DNA of 64,000 bases from Neobacillus cucumis (GCF_023715505.1 NZ_JAMBOH010000005.1:186001-250000), one strand, 5' to 3'; shown: positions 8,611 through 25,144, counted from the first letter of the stretch. A program made the numbers and translations. The notes: generated by a model from the letters alone, not told the origin.

Positions 8611-11289
8611 TTATTTTGTTTTTCTTAACAAAAATGATCCTGCTAGTAAAAAAGTTGGTACAGATGATAATCCTAAAATTAACAGCCAATCTTTTGCTGC
8701 AATAGGAAGTGTGTGAAAAATTGGCTGTAAAGGCGGATAATAAATAGCTACTAGCATTAATAATAAAGATGAAATGACCGCCCAGACTAGATATTGATTC
8801 CCAAACGGGTTTCTTGAAAGGACTGATCTTTCACTGCGGCAGTCAAAAACATGGATCAGCTGAGCCATAACAAGCGTTGCGAATGCAACGGTCTGTGCGT
8901 ATGGCAGTTGACTTGGATCATTATGATACACAATCATGAACGCCAAAAGTGTAACTAGCCCGATTAGGAATCCACGCGAGACAACTTTCCAGCCAAGACC
9001 GCGCGAGAATACCCCCTCATTAGGACTGCGTGGACCACGTTTCATTACATTTTCCTCGGGTTGATCCAGTCCCAATGCCATCGCTGGCAGACCGTCAGTT
9101 ACTAAGTTCACCCAAAGGATCTGAATTGGTACAAGTGGCAGCGGCAATGCCAATAGCATCGCAAATAGCATGACTAAAATCTCACCGACATTAGAAGCAA
9201 GTAAGTAGCGGACAAATTTACGAATATTTTCGTAAATATTTCTTCCTTCCTTAATAGCTACTTTAATGGTAGCAAAATTATCATCCAATAATACTAGTGC
9301 AGAAGCTTCTTTTGCAACATCAGTACCTGTGATCCCCATAGCAACACCGATATCAGCAGCCTTAATAGCAGGAGCATCATTGACTCCATCACCTGTCATG
9401 GCAACAATATGTCCTCTATTCTGCAGTGCTTTAACGATTTTTAACTTATGTTCCGGAGACACCCTCGCAAACACCGAGACATCTTCCACAACGTCTTCAA
9501 GTTCTTCTACAGACATTTCAGCTAGTGTTTTTCCTTCGAGCACTTTACTCTTCTTAGTCAAAATCCCAAGTTGAGATGCAATTGCTTTGGCAGTAATCAC
9601 GTGGTCGCCTGTAATCATTACTGTTTTTATGCCGGCCTCTTTACATTCTTTTACAGCTGCTCTAACTTCAGGTCTTGGCGGATCAATCATGCCTTGGACG
9701 CCAATGAAGGTTAATTTTTTTTCTGCCTCATGGTCACTTAAGATGATGGTACCGGCCGGAATTGGCTTATAAGCTATCGCAATGGTTCTTAATGCCTGTG
9801 AAGCAAGTCCATTAATTGCATCCTGTACCTTGCTTTGCGTTTCCTTACTTAAGTATTGTGTTCTCTCATCCCATAATATCGACTCACAGATCCCTAGCAC
9901 GACATCCGGTGCACCCTTGGTGACAATAAAGTGCCGTTCCTGTTTGTCTTTGACGTGAATACTCATCATTTTCCTGGTGGAGTCAAACGGGAATTCATTA
10001 ACGATTGTAAAATCTTCTAATAGTTTGGTCCGGTCAAAGCCAGCTTTCATCGCACTAACCAGCAATGCCCCTTCAGTTGGATCTCCGTCAAGGATATAAT
10101 CGTCATCTTTCACGGCCAGTTCTGAATGGTTGCACAACATACCAAAGATTAGCATTTGCTGTAACGACTTCTCATCCCTAGGATGGACATTTTGTTCATC
10201 TCGATAAAAATTCCCTTGTGGCTGGTAGCCGACGCCGTCGACCGTCCACGTGTTCCCACCGCTCCACAAATGGGTAACGGTCATTTTATTTTGCGTCATT
10301 GTTCCAGTTTTGTCCGAACAAATCACCGACGCACACCCCAGCGTTTCAACAGCCGGAAGTTTCCTGACGATGGCATTTTTCTTAATCATTTTTTGAACAC
10401 CTAATGATAAAGCGACGGTCACAATTGCCGGAAGCCCTTCTGGTATCGCTGCGACCGCTAATGAGACACCTGCCAAGAACATCTCATATAATTCATGTCC
10501 CTGTAATACTCCGACAATTACTACTAAAACCGTTAGTAACAAAGCCACGGTAATTAATATTTTGCCAAGCTGCTCTAGACGCCGCTGCAGTGGTGTATCC
10601 TGGGACTCAGCATTTTGCAGTAAATCAGCAATCTGGCCCATCGCTGTTTTCATACCAGTTGCGATGACAACACCTAACCCGCTTCCCCTCGTAATCATCG
10701 TCCCCATAAAAGCGATATTTTCCATATCACCGATGCCTGGATTTGGGTTGCTTAATGGTTCGATATGTTTAGCAACGGGAACTGACTCACCCGTCAGCGC
10801 TGATTCTTCAATTTCTAAGCTCTTTGATTCAATAATTCGGACATCTGCACCAATTCGATCTCCGCTTGCAAACTTGATGATATCGCCAATGACAATTTCT
10901 TTTGATGGAATCTTAATCCATTGTCCATCACGTAGTACGGATACCTGTGGGGCCGATAACTCTTTTAAAGCCTGGAGTGATCTTTCCGCCCTCCGTTCCT
11001 GGTAGAAGCCCAGACATCCGTTAATAATGACAATCGCAATAATCGCAATGGCATCGATATACTCGCCCAGCAAGCCTGAAATCAAGGTTGCAGCTAACAG
11101 CACTAATACCATAAAATCTTTAAATTGGCTGAAAAATAAGAGTAAAGCCGATTGCTTTTCTCCCTCTTCTAATTCATTTAATCCGTGCTGTTTTACTCTT
11201 TTCTTTACTTCTTCCTGTGATAATCCAGAAGAAAAGTCGGTTTCTAGAGCCTTTTCTACTTGATCTAGCTTCATTTCATGGAATTTCAT
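8611..11289 (-). CDS. yloB: calcium-translocating P-type ATPase (PMCA/SERCA type)
   Basis: Membrane pump expected to export Ca2+ at the cost of ATP. The 892 residues match YloB of B. subtilis (about 890), which is active during sporulation and vegetative growth. Visible features in order are the N-terminal cation-ATPase domain, two membrane spans near 50-110, the actuator motif TGES near 165, PEGLPA in membrane span 4, the phosphorylated aspartate in DKTGTMTQ near 323, the ATP-binding KGAPD, TGDGVNDAP near 630, and four to six C-terminal membrane helices. The gene has its own terminator and is divergent from rqcH. Confidence 0.94.
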   Translation of the reverse strand: MKFHEMKLDQVEKALETDFSSGLSQEEVKKRVKQHGLNELEEGEKQSALLLFFSQFKDFMVLVLLAATLISGLLGEYIDAIAIIAIVIINGCLGFYQERRAERSLQALKELSAPQVSVLRDGQWIKIPSKEIVIGDIIKFASGDRIGADVRIIESKSLEIEESALTGESVPVAKHIEPLSNPNPGIGDMENIAFMGTMITRGSGLGVVIATGMKTAMGQIADLLQNAESQDTPLQRRLEQLGKILITVALLLTVLVVIVGVLQGHELYEMFLAGVSLAVAAIPEGLPAIVTVALSLGVQKMIKKNAIVRKLPAVETLGCASVICSDKTGTMTQNKMTVTHLWSGGNTWTVDGVGYQPQGNFYRDEQNVHPRDEKSLQQMLIFGMLCNHSELAVKDDDYILDGDPTEGALLVSAMKAGFDRTKLLEDFTIVNEFPFDSTRKMMSIHVKDKQERHFIVTKGAPDVVLGICESILWDERTQYLSKETQSKVQDAINGLASQALRTIAIAYKPIPAGTIILSDHEAEKKLTFIGVQGMIDPPRPEVRAAVKECKEAGIKTVMITGDHVITAKAIASQLGILTKKSKVLEGKTLAEMSVEELEDVVEDVSVFARVSPEHKLKIVKALQNRGHIVAMTGDGVNDAPAIKAADIGVAMGITGTDVAKEASALVLLDDNFATIKVAIKEGRNIYENIRKFVRYLLASNVGEILVMLFAMLLALPLPLVPIQILWVNLVTDGLPAMALGLDQPEENVMKRGPRSPNEGVFSRGLGWKVVSRGFLIGLVTLLAFMIVYHNDPSQLPYAQTVAFATLVMAQLIHVFDCRSERSVLSRNPFGNQYLVWAVISSLLLMLVAIYYPPLQPIFHTLPIAAKDWLLILGLSSVPTFLLAGSFLLRKTK

Positions 11290-11390
11290 CCGACCATCTC
11301 ACTTCCCCCTTTTATAGACTTGCTCTAAGGAAAGCTTATTCAGGGTCGTCCAAAAAAATGCTAGATGAAAATGTGATTGATGGGTAAATT

Positions 11391-11420
11391 AAGACAGATT
11401 TTAGCCAGATAGGATATAAT
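11391..11420 (+). promoter_or_regulatory. sigma-A-type promoter of rqcH
   Basis: AAGACA (11391-11396) and a perfect TATAAT (11415-11420) are 18 bp apart and 32 bp before the rqcH start. The -10 match is strong and the -35 match is four of six. Confidence 0.65.
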
Positions 11421-11452
11421 TGAAACATAGCTTCTAGAAAAGGATGTTTTCC

Positions 11453-13162
11453 ATGTCATTTGATGGTTTATTTACAAAAGCAATGGTTGATGAATTGGTT
11501 CGTTCCCTCAAGGGAGGACGGATTAACAAAGTCCATCAGCCTTATAAAAATGAAGTAATTCTGACGATTCGCGCAAACGGAGTCAATAAAAAATTATTAT
11601 TATCAGCTCACCCAAGCTATGCAAGGGTCCAATTCACCAATGAAGCCTACGATAATCCAAGTGAACCGCCAATGTTCTGTATGCTGCTTAGAAAGCATAT
11701 TGAAGGACATATATTAGAGGATTTGTATCAGGTTGATAATGACCGGATCATTGTGTTTGAAATTAAAGGCCGAAATGAAATTGGTGATATCAGCTACAAA
11801 CAATTAATTATCGAAATTATGGGACGCCATAGCAATATTGTTTTAGTTGATAAGACACGCAATATCATTCTCGATAGCATTAAGCACGTTTCTTTTGCTG
11901 TAAACAGCCATAGAGCCATTCTCCCTGGCCAGCCTTATATTAACCCGCCAGAACAACATAAGGTCAATCCATTTACTGCTGTTGAAGAGGATGTGTTAAA
12001 AAAGATAGATTTTATGGGTGGTAAACTGGACCGCCAGCTCGTTGAACACTTCGGAGGTATTTCACCGCTTTTGGCAAAGGAAGTTATCTTTGAGAGCGGG
12101 TTAGCCAATCGTTCAACAGTGCCAGCAACATTTGTAAGACTAATGAAAAAAATAAGCTCTGGTGATATTGCTCCCTCTATCATGAATTCCAATGGAAAAG
12201 AATTATTTTATTTATTCCCGCTTGAACATATAAAAGGAGAAGTAAAAACTTTTTCAACCCTTAGTGAAATGCTCGACCGATTTTATTTCGGCAAAGCAGA
12301 ACGTGACCGTGTGAAACAGCAGGGAAATGATATTGAGAGATTTATCACCAATGAAAAGGAAAAGAATGAGAAGAAAATTGACAAACTCCAACGTACATTG
12401 GAAGATGCAGAGAAAGCAGACAAGTTTCAACTTTACGGAGAGTTGTTAACTGCAAATCTATATGCGGCAAAAAAAGGGATGAAAGAAATCGAGGTTCTTA
12501 ATTATTATGATGAAAACAGTGGAATGCTTGTTATTCCACTCGACCCTAGAAAGACACCATCTGAAAATGCCCAAAAGTATTTTTCCAAATATCAAAAAGC
12601 GAAAAATTCCATCTCGATAGTGGTTGAGCAGATTGACAAGGCCCGAGAGGAAGCAGCCTATTTTGATAATTTGCTCCAACAGGTCCAAACAGCCTCTCCT
12701 AAAGATCTTCAAGAAATCCGAGAGGAACTAGTTGAGGGCGGATATATCCGTGAACGGCAAAAAAGGAACGGGAAAAAACTTCAGAATAGCAAGCCGGTAC
12801 TGGATCATTTTGTTGCGTCTGATGGAACAGAAATCATTGTAGGGAAAAATAATAAACAAAACGATTACCTAACTAATAAACTCGCAGCGCGTGATGAAAT
12901 TTGGCTTCATACAAAGGATATTCCAGGGTCACACGTAGTTATCCGCAGTAAGGATCCTTCAGATGAAACGATTCTTGAAGCTGCAAATTTAGCGGCCTAT
13001 TATAGTAAAGCTCGTGATTCCGGTTCTGTGCCTGTCGACTACACAAAAGTCCGTCATGTGAAAAAACCGAGTGGAGCAAAGCCTGGATTCGTCATTTATG
13101 ATAATCAACAAACGGTTTATGTGACTCCAGATGAGGAAATGGTTTTAAAATTAAAGAAATAA
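11453..13162 (+). CDS. rqcH: ribosome quality control protein RqcH (NEMF/FbpA family)
   Basis: Binds stalled 50S subunits carrying peptidyl-tRNA and, with RqcP, adds C-terminal alanine tails that mark the chain for degradation. The 569-residue product has the NFACT-N domain (1-about 260) with Asp97-Arg98, the pair needed for tRNA-Ala recruitment in B. subtilis. Helix-hairpin-helix and coiled-coil regions follow (about 270-430), then the NFACT-R domain with [20 protein letters not shown] chose the second ATG (11453) because AAAAGGA is eight bases upstream. It is the only plus-strand gene. It was earlier annotated as fibronectin-binding protein. Confidence 0.95.
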   Translation: MSFDGLFTKAMVDELVRSLKGGRINKVHQPYKNEVILTIRANGVNKKLLLSAHPSYARVQFTNEAYDNPSEPPMFCMLLRKHIEGHILEDLYQVDNDRIIVFEIKGRNEIGDISYKQLIIEIMGRHSNIVLVDKTRNIILDSIKHVSFAVNSHRAILPGQPYINPPEQHKVNPFTAVEEDVLKKIDFMGGKLDRQLVEHFGGISPLLAKEVIFESGLANRSTVPATFVRLMKKISSGDIAPSIMNSNGKELFYLFPLEHIKGEVKTFSTLSEMLDRFYFGKAERDRVKQQGNDIERFITNEKEKNEKKIDKLQRTLEDAEKADKFQLYGELLTANLYAAKKGMKEIEVLNYYDENSGMLVIPLDPRKTPSENAQKYFSKYQKAKNSISIVVEQIDKAREEAAYFDNLLQQVQTASPKDLQEIREELVEGGYIRERQKRNGKKLQNSKPVLDHFVASDGTEIIVGKNNKQNDYLTNKLAARDEIWLHTKDIPGSHVVIRSKDPSDETILEAANLAAYYSKARDSGSVPVDYTKVRHVKKPSGAKPGFVIYDNQQTVYVTPDEEMVLKLKK

Positions 13163-13164
13163 TA

Positions 13165-13290
13165 AGAAAAGCGGAAGCGCCTTGGTCAGCCCCGACAAGC
13201 ATAAGACAAGCCGGCCGAAAGGTTGCTTTTTAACCTTTTGGACGGATTGGCTTATGACCTCGAGGGGCTAGGCGCTGGAGCTAGACAATT
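13165..13290 (+). repeat. intergenic hairpin repeat, family A copy 2 (after rqcH)
   Basis: A complete, well-preserved copy from GAAAAGCGGAAGCGCC to GCGCTGGAGCTAGACAA. Nested complementary arms are GCGCC/GGCGC, AGCCCC/GGGGCT, CATAAG/CTTATG and, at the tip, AAAGGTT/AACCTTT around GCTTTTT. It starts three bases after the rqcH stop and precedes a separate terminator hairpin. It is oriented with rqcH transcription. Confidence 0.85.
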
Positions 13291-13332
13291 CTAAAAGTAA
13301 AAATCTTTTATACTTTCTAAACAAATAAAAGT

Positions 13333-13360
13333 GGGGAGCCATCATACGATTTGGCTCCCC
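13333..13360. terminator. bidirectional terminator between convergent rqcH and pyrE
   Basis: GGGGAGCCA and TGGCTCCCC form a nine-base-pair stem with a 10-base loop, flanked by T-rich tracts on both strands. It serves rqcH on plus and the end of the pyr operon on minus. Confidence 0.85.
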
Positions 13361-13428
13361 TCATTGGTTTATCAGCGGTATTTTGTAACTTTTCGGCGAA
13401 TTCCTATACTTTATCAGCGAAAAATTTA

Positions 13429-14075
13429 TTATATTAGTGATTCTGCTTCCTCGAACTTTTGGCTCCATACAGCTGGGTCCTTGCTCCATAATAACAGGCT
13501 TTCTTGATTTTCCGAACTCACATACCCCTTCGAAATAGCCACTTCAATTAAGGTTGAAAAATCGGTTAATGAAAAACTCTTAATATTTTCTTCTTCAAAT
13601 ACTTGTTTTCCTTTTTCAAGGCCGTATGTAAAGATGGACACGACCCCCAGCACGTCACAGCCTGCTTCTTTTAACGCATTAACTGCGGTGATCACACTGC
13701 CTCCAGTAGAAATCAAATCTTCGACTACGACTACCTTTTGGCCTGCCTCGGCTTTTCCTTCAATCTGATTCCCTTTACCGTGTCCTTTTGCTTTCGAACG
13801 AACGTAGCACATAGGCAGCTCCATTAGATCGCTGACCCATGCGGCATGAGGGATACCTGCCGTTGCAGTTCCTGCAATGACCTCCGTCCCTGGAAAATTT
13901 TCTTCAATCAGCTGCTTCAGTCCTGCTGCAATGGCTTTTCTTACCTCAGGGTATGATAGTGTCAGGCGATTATCACAATAGATTGGGGAACGAAGTCCTG
14001 ATGCCCACGTAAATGGCTCCTCGGGCTTCAAGGCAACCGCATTGATGTCTAGTAATTTTTCTGCAATTAATTTTT

Positions 14076-14079
<4 letters not shown>
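13429..14079 (-). CDS. pyrE: orotate phosphoribosyltransferase
   Basis: Condenses orotate with PRPP to give orotidine 5'-phosphate, the fifth step of UMP synthesis. The 216-residue product has the PRPP-binding signature [13 protein letters not shown] near 117-129 and the conserved [10 protein letters not shown] loop near 77. I use the ATG at 14079, four bases inside the pyrF stop, because the family begins MKxxIAxxLLDIxAV and GGGAG precedes it; the longer reading adds ten residues that are pyrF-frame overlap. It is the last gene of the pyr operon. Confidence 0.96.
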
Positions 14080-16471
<2,392 letters not shown>

Positions 16472-16475
<4 letters not shown>

Positions 16476-19400
16476 GCAAACACGGCCTCCTTTTTCATCG
16501 CTGTCATTGGTTCTGCTGAAAAGTTCATTGATTCAATTACTTTTAAGATCGCATCCGCCGTGTCAAGTGAAGTTAAGCATGGAACTCCATTTTCAACAGC
16601 TTCCCGGCGAATTCTAAACCCGTCACGTTCAGGCTGTTTCCCTTTTGTTAATGTATTGATAATGAACTGTGCCTCACCATGATGTATGACATCTAATAAA
16701 GTTTTTCCTTCTGAGCCAATTTTGCCGACAACCTTCACTCTAAGGCCTGCTTCTTCTAATGTAGCGGCTGTTCCACTTGTTGCCATTAAACGATAGCCGT
16801 TTGCAGAGAAACGTTTCGCAAGTTTTAAGGCTTCCTGCTTATCCTTATCTGCTACCGTAAACAATACGGTACCAAACTGCTGAATTTTCATACCAGAAGC
16901 AACTAAGCCTTTGTATAGGGCTTTTTCGAGTGTAACATCCTTACCCATTACTTCTCCAGTCGACTTCATTTCAGGTCCGAGCGTAATATCGACACTCTTC
17001 AATTTAGCAAAGGAGAAAACCGGAACTTTGACATATACTCCTTCTTTCTCGGTAACTAGTCCTGGGATGAAGCCTTGGTCGAGAATCGATACCCCAAGAA
17101 TCGCTTTTGTTGCGATTTTTGCCATTGGGATATTCGTAATTTTACTTAAGAATGGAACGGTACGGCTCGATCTTGGGTTTACCTCTAGTACATATACTTG
17201 ATCTCCCGCGAGTACATATTGAATGTTTAGTAATCCAATAATATTTAGGCCCTTCGCTAATTTCTCGGTGTACTCAACAAGTGTTTGTTTCACTTTTTCA
17301 CTAAGAGTTTGCGGAGGATAGACTGCAATTGAGTCACCTGAATGGACCCCTGCTCGTTCGATATGTTCCATAATACCCGGGATTAAAACATCAGTACCGT
17401 CACAAATAGCATCAACTTCAATTTCTTTTCCTGTTAAGTAACGGTCAATCAATACTGGATGCTCTGGATTCACTTTTACTGCGTTTTTCATATAGTGAAG
17501 AAGCTCTTCTTCATGGTAGACAATTTCCATAGCTCTTCCACCAAGCACATATGAAGGACGGACAAGGACCGGATAACCGATATCTCTGGCGATAACAAGA
17601 GCTTGTTCCACTGACATGGCCGTTTTCCCTAATGGCTGTGGAATGTTTAACTTTTCTAGCGCCTGTTCAAATTTATCACGATTTTCAGCACGGTCTAAGT
17701 CCTCTAAGCTTGTTCCAAGTATTTTCACGCCGTTTTCTTCCATTTTTGCAGCCAAGTTGATCGCGGTTTGTCCACCAAACTGAACGACTACCCCCATTGG
17801 TTTCTCTAGATTGATAATACTCATAACATCTTCGATCGTCAGTGGTTCGAAGTAAAGCTTGTCGGAAATACTGAAGTCGGTAGATACTGTTTCAGGATTG
17901 TTGTTAATGATTATCGCTTCATAGCCTGCCTCTTTAATTGCTTTTACAGAGTGTACGGTCGCATAATCAAATTCAATTCCCTGTCCGATTCGAATTGGAC
18001 CAGACCCTAGTACAATGACACTATTTTTCGCTGTTACAATTGACTCGTTTTCGTCTTCATATGTGCCATAGTAGTATGGTGTTGCCGATTCAAATTCGGC
18101 TGCACAAGTATCAACCATTTTATAAACTGGGATAATACCGAGATTTTTTCTTGTTTTATAAATTTCTGTTTCGGATGTATTCCAAGCTTGAGCGATTTTT
18201 TTATCGGTAAAGCCTTTTTGTTTTGCTTCTAGGAGGATTTCAGTATCAAAAGGGTTGGCTGCAAGAACCGATTCCATTTTAATGATACCTTCCATCTTCT
18301 TTAAGAAGAATAAGTCTATTTTACTCCATTGGTGAATCGTCTCTATCGTTAATCCACGTTTTAACCCTTCTGCGATGTAAAAAAGGCGTTCGTCCCCTGC
18401 TTTGCGAATCCGCTTTTCGAGTAATTCATCATCGATTTCTGCAGCGTCGTTTAATTCGAAATGGTAAACCCCTGCCTCAAGAGATCGGATCGCTTTCAAT
18501 AAGGATTCTTCAAACGTCCGGCCAATCGCCATAATCTCTCCCGTTGCTTTCATTTGCGTTCCAAGTGAACGGTTGCCCGATTCAAATTTGTCAAACGGCC
18601 ATCTCGGAATTTTGGTTACGATATAATCTAGCGCCGGTTCAAAGCTTGCATACGTTTTTCCTGTAACAGGGTTTAACATTTCATCAAGTGTTAAACCGAC
18701 TGCAATCTTAGCAGCAAGCTTAGCAATTGGATAACCGGTTGCTTTAGACGCTAGTGCCGAAGAACGGCTAACACGTGGATTTACTTCAATAATGTAGTAA
18801 TTAAAGCTATCTGGATCAAGAGCAAGCTGAACATTACAGCCACCTTCAATTCCTAAGGCACGGATTATTTTTAACGAAACATTTCGAAGCAGCTGGTATT
18901 CACGATCACTTAATGTCTGACTTGGAGCAACGACGATGGAATCTCCGGTATGGACCCCGACCGGGTCGATGTTTTCCATATTACAAACAACAATTGCATT
19001 GTCATTTCTATCTCGCATTACTTCGTATTCGATTTCCTTGAAGCCAGCGATACTTTTTTCTAACAGACATTGATTTACTGGGCTGTGCTTTAGTCCGCTT
19101 GTGACAATTTCCTCGAGCTCTTCGTTGTTATGACAGATACCGCCGCCTGTTCCTCCTAATGTAAACGCTGGACGAACAATCACTGGAAAACCAATTTTTT
19201 CAACGAATGATTTCGCTTCAGCTAATTCATGGATAATTTCACTATCTGGAACTGGTTCGTTTAATTCATTCATAAGGCTGCGGAAAAGGTCACGGTCCTC
19301 TGCTTGGTTAATCGCTGAAAGTTTCGTACCAAGAATTTCGACTTCGCATTCAGCTAAGACGCCTGAATTTGTTAGTTCGACAGCTAGGTTAAGACCGGTT

Positions 19401-19678
19401 TGTCCGCCAAGAGTCGCGAGAAGTGCGTCTGGACGTTCTTTGCGAATGATTCTGCTAACGAATTCCACAGTCAAGGGCTCGATATAAACGGCATCTGCCA
19501 TCTCTGTATCCGTCATGATGGTGGCCGGATTGGAGTTAACTAGAATAACGCGGTAGCCTTCTTCTTTCAGTGCGATACATGCTTGGGCACCGGCATAGTC
19601 AAATTCTGCAGCCTGCCCGATAACAATTGGCCCTGAACCGATTACTAAAATGGAGTTGATATCTGTACGTTTAGGCAT
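16472..19678 (-). CDS. pyrAB: carbamoyl-phosphate synthase large subunit, pyrimidine-specific
   Basis: Makes carbamoyl phosphate from glutamine-derived ammonia, bicarbonate and two ATP. The 1068-residue protein has the duplicated architecture of the family. Each half has a preATP-grasp GSGPIxIGQxxEFDYA motif (near 14 and 560) and an ATP-grasp domain; a C-terminal allosteric MGS-like domain starts near 930. Placement between pyrAA and pyrK marks it as the pyrimidine enzyme rather than the arginine one. It overlaps pyrAA by eight bases and pyrK by four. Confidence 0.97.
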
Positions 19679-20758
19679 TTGCTGTAACCTCCTGTTTGTT
19701 CTTTTCCATCAAGTCAATAAATTGATTGAATAAGCCGTTTGCGTCTTCTGGTCCCGGAGATGCTTCGGGATGGTACTGAACTGTAAATGCAGGGTGATCC
19801 AGGTGTGTCAGTCCTTCGACTGTGCCGTCATTTACTGCAATGTGAGTAATTTCTAATCTAGTATTCTTAATAGAGTCTTCTTCTACTGTATAGCCGTGAT
19901 TTTGCGAGGTAATTGCTATTTTTCCTGTTGAAAGATCTCTGACCGGATGGTTCGAACCGCGATGACCGAACTTCATTTTTTCTGTATTAGCTCCGCAAGC
20001 TAGTGCAAATAACTGATGACCTAAGCAAATCCCAAACAACGGCACTCTGCCTAATACACCTTTTAGCATATCAATCGCTTCTGGAACATCTTTTGGATCC
20101 CCAGGTCCATTAGAAAGCATAATCCCGTCTGGACGTAATTGGAGGATTTCGTCTGCAGTTGTATGGTATGGGACGACAACGACGTCACAATCCCGCTGAT
20201 TCAGTTCACGTAAGATTCCGTGCTTCATACCAAAATCCACAAGGACTACACGCTTGCCGCGCCCTGGACTTGGATAAGCATTTTTTGTGGAAACTTGTTT
20301 GACTTGATTCGTTTGCAACGGTGCTTTTCGTAACTGATTTAATACCTCGTTTGGATCTTTTTCAATGCTGCAAATAGCCCCTTTAAGTGTTCCGTATTGA
20401 CGGATAATCCTCGTCAATTTACGTGTATCAATCCCAGCAATTCCCGGGATTTTTTTCATATCAAAGTATTCATCCAAGGTGTATTCGTTTCTCCAGTTGG
20501 AAGGGAAGTCCGCTGCTTCTTTCACAATTAATCCTTTTATAGCTGGATTGATTGATTCGAAATCGTCACGGTTGATTCCGTAATTCCCGATCAATGGATA
20601 GGTAAGGGTTACAATCTGTCCGCAATAGGATGGGTCAGAAATGATTTCTTGGTAACCGGTCATCCCTGTATTAAAAACGACTTCACCAATGGTTTCCGTA
20701 TCACTGCCAAAGCCTTTACCGATAAATATGGTTCCATCTTCTAAAATTAGCTGTTTTT

Positions 20759-20762
<4 letters not shown>
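19671..20762 (-). CDS. pyrAA: carbamoyl-phosphate synthase small (glutaminase) subunit
   Basis: Class I glutamine amidotransferase that supplies ammonia to the large subunit. The 363-residue protein has the N-terminal small-chain domain and the C-terminal GATase domain with nucleophile cysteine in GICLGHQLF near 245. The catalytic His-x-Glu lies in [12 protein letters not shown] near 332-343. The start is the ATG at 20762, preceded by AAAGGAAG; the upstream alternative lies inside pyrC. Overlaps on both sides show it belongs to the operon. Confidence 0.96.
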
Positions 20763-23095
<2,333 letters not shown>

Positions 23096-23107
23096 GGTAT
23101 CCTATAT

Positions 23108-24409
23108 TTATGCAGTTTTCTTATTTTTTTCGTCACCTTCGAACATATTCTCATCTGCCTTTTGTCTTCCCGGCAGAATTAGATTTAACAGTACTCCGAT
23201 AATGGCTGCTAATGCCATCCCTTGGATTTGAATATTATAAGGAAGTTTCACAATTGCTCCGCCGATTCCCAGTACCAAAATTACAGATGAGATGACAAGG
23301 TTTCGTTTATCACCGAAGTCAATTTTACTATCTACAAGCATTCTTAACCCTGATGAAGCGATAATACCGAAGAGAAGGATTGATACACCACCCATAACAG
23401 GTGTTGGAATTGTTTGAATTAAAGCTGTTATTTTTCCAATAAACCCGAAGATAATCGCGAACACCGCTGCACCTGCAATAACGTATACACTGTAAACTCG
23501 AGTAATTGCTAAGACCCCAATGTTTTCCCCATAAGTAGTTTTTGGCGGTCCGCCAATTAAAGCTGAAATGATTGTTGCCGTTCCATCACCTAAAATGGAG
23601 CGATGTAAACCTGGATTTTTTATATAGTCACGTCCTACAACCTTACTAAGAACAAGCTGGTGACCGATATGTTCCGATAAAGTAACAATCGCAATTGGGA
23701 CAACCAAAGCGACAATGTCCCATGAAAACTTCAGTTTATAAGTGACAAACGGGATAACAAATTCCGGCATTTCAAACCAGTTTGCATCTAGGACTGGTTT
23801 GAAATCGACAATCCCGACCATTAACGCATAGATATATCCGATGACAATCCCAGCCAAGATTGGGATTACACTTAAAATCTTTTTAGCGAAGATCGAGAAA
23901 ATGATGGTGGCAGACAAGGTTACAAGGGCAACTGAGAAATGAAGCATGCTATATTTTCCTGCAGCGTTGTTCATCGCGTTTCCAACGGCATTTCCAGAAA
24001 GAGCAAGACCGATTACCATAATGACAGGACCCACTACAATTGGCGGCAGTAAATTCATGATCCAACGGTGACCGGACTTGCTTATCACTATTGCGACAAT
24101 CCCATAAACTAATCCGGCAATGAAGGTTCCAACCATCGCTGCACCAGCTCCGCCTGTTTCATATAGAATTTTAATTGGAGCTATATAAGCGAAAGATGAA
24201 CCCAGGTATGCAGGTACTTTTCCTTTAGTAATTAAGATAAAAGCTAGCGTCCCTAATCCGCTTGAGATTAAGGCAAGCGCCGGACTTAGGCCTATAAGAT
24301 AGGGTACAAGTATAGTCGCTCCAAACATGGAGAATAGGTGTTGTAAACTTAAGGTAAACCACTGAGCTGGTTTTGGTATGTCCTCTACATTTAAAATTGG
24401 TTTGTTCAA
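23108..24409 (-). CDS. pyrP: uracil permease
   Basis: Membrane transporter of the NCS2 nucleobase family, expected to import uracil with protons. The 433 residues include about 12-14 hydrophobic segments, the N-terminal SLQHLFSMFGATILVP motif and the NAT-signature-like TYGENIGVLAITR near 290. I set a TTG start at 24409, preceded by GGGGGAG, since family members begin a few residues before the VxDxPxP segment. The longer frame runs through the attenuator stem and is not protein. It lies between pyrR and pyrB, each junction bearing an attenuator. Confidence 0.92.
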   Translation of the reverse strand: MNKPILNVEDIPKPAQWFTLSLQHLFSMFGATILVPYLIGLSPALALISSGLGTLAFILITKGKVPAYLGSSFAYIAPIKILYETGGAGAAMVGTFIAGLVYGIVAIVISKSGHRWIMNLLPPIVVGPVIMVIGLALSGNAVGNAMNNAAGKYSMLHFSVALVTLSATIIFSIFAKKILSVIPILAGIVIGYIYALMVGIVDFKPVLDANWFEMPEFVIPFVTYKLKFSWDIVALVVPIAIVTLSEHIGHQLVLSKVVGRDYIKNPGLHRSILGDGTATIISALIGGPPKTTYGENIGVLAITRVYSVYVIAGAAVFAIIFGFIGKITALIQTIPTPVMGGVSILLFGIIASSGLRMLVDSKIDFGDKRNLVISSVILVLGIGGAIVKLPYNIQIQGMALAAIIGVLLNLILPGRQKADENMFEGDEKNKKTA

Positions 24410-24461
24410 TGTTTCTCCCCCATTTATATATGGTTTATCTATATTGTCTTCTTTTCGCCAT

Positions 24462-24560
24462 AAAAAAACCCTCTTTGTATACATGAGGGTACAAAGAGGG
24501 TATAGAAATGCCAATAATATAATGGCCTTTCCCCTTTGTCAGCCTCACAGGACTGCCTTT
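24462..24560 (-). promoter_or_regulatory. PyrR-dependent attenuator, pyrR-pyrP intercistronic
   Basis: PyrR loop GCAGUCCUGUGAGGCUG lies at 24540-24556 (minus-strand RNA). A terminator follows with arms ACCCTCTTTGTA and TACAAAGAGGGT and a TTTTTTTA tail (24462-24501). The arrangement repeats that before pyrB and pyrR. Confidence 0.88.
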
Positions 24561-24575
24561 TAAAAGGGCTGATAT

Positions 24576-25130
<555 letters not shown>

Positions 25131-25144
25131 TTATTATCTTAAAA

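Noticed and set aside
24410..24514. N-terminal extension of pyrP
   Set aside because: It is encoded by the attenuator stem and leader; the TTG at 24409 has a GGGGGAG site and fits family length.
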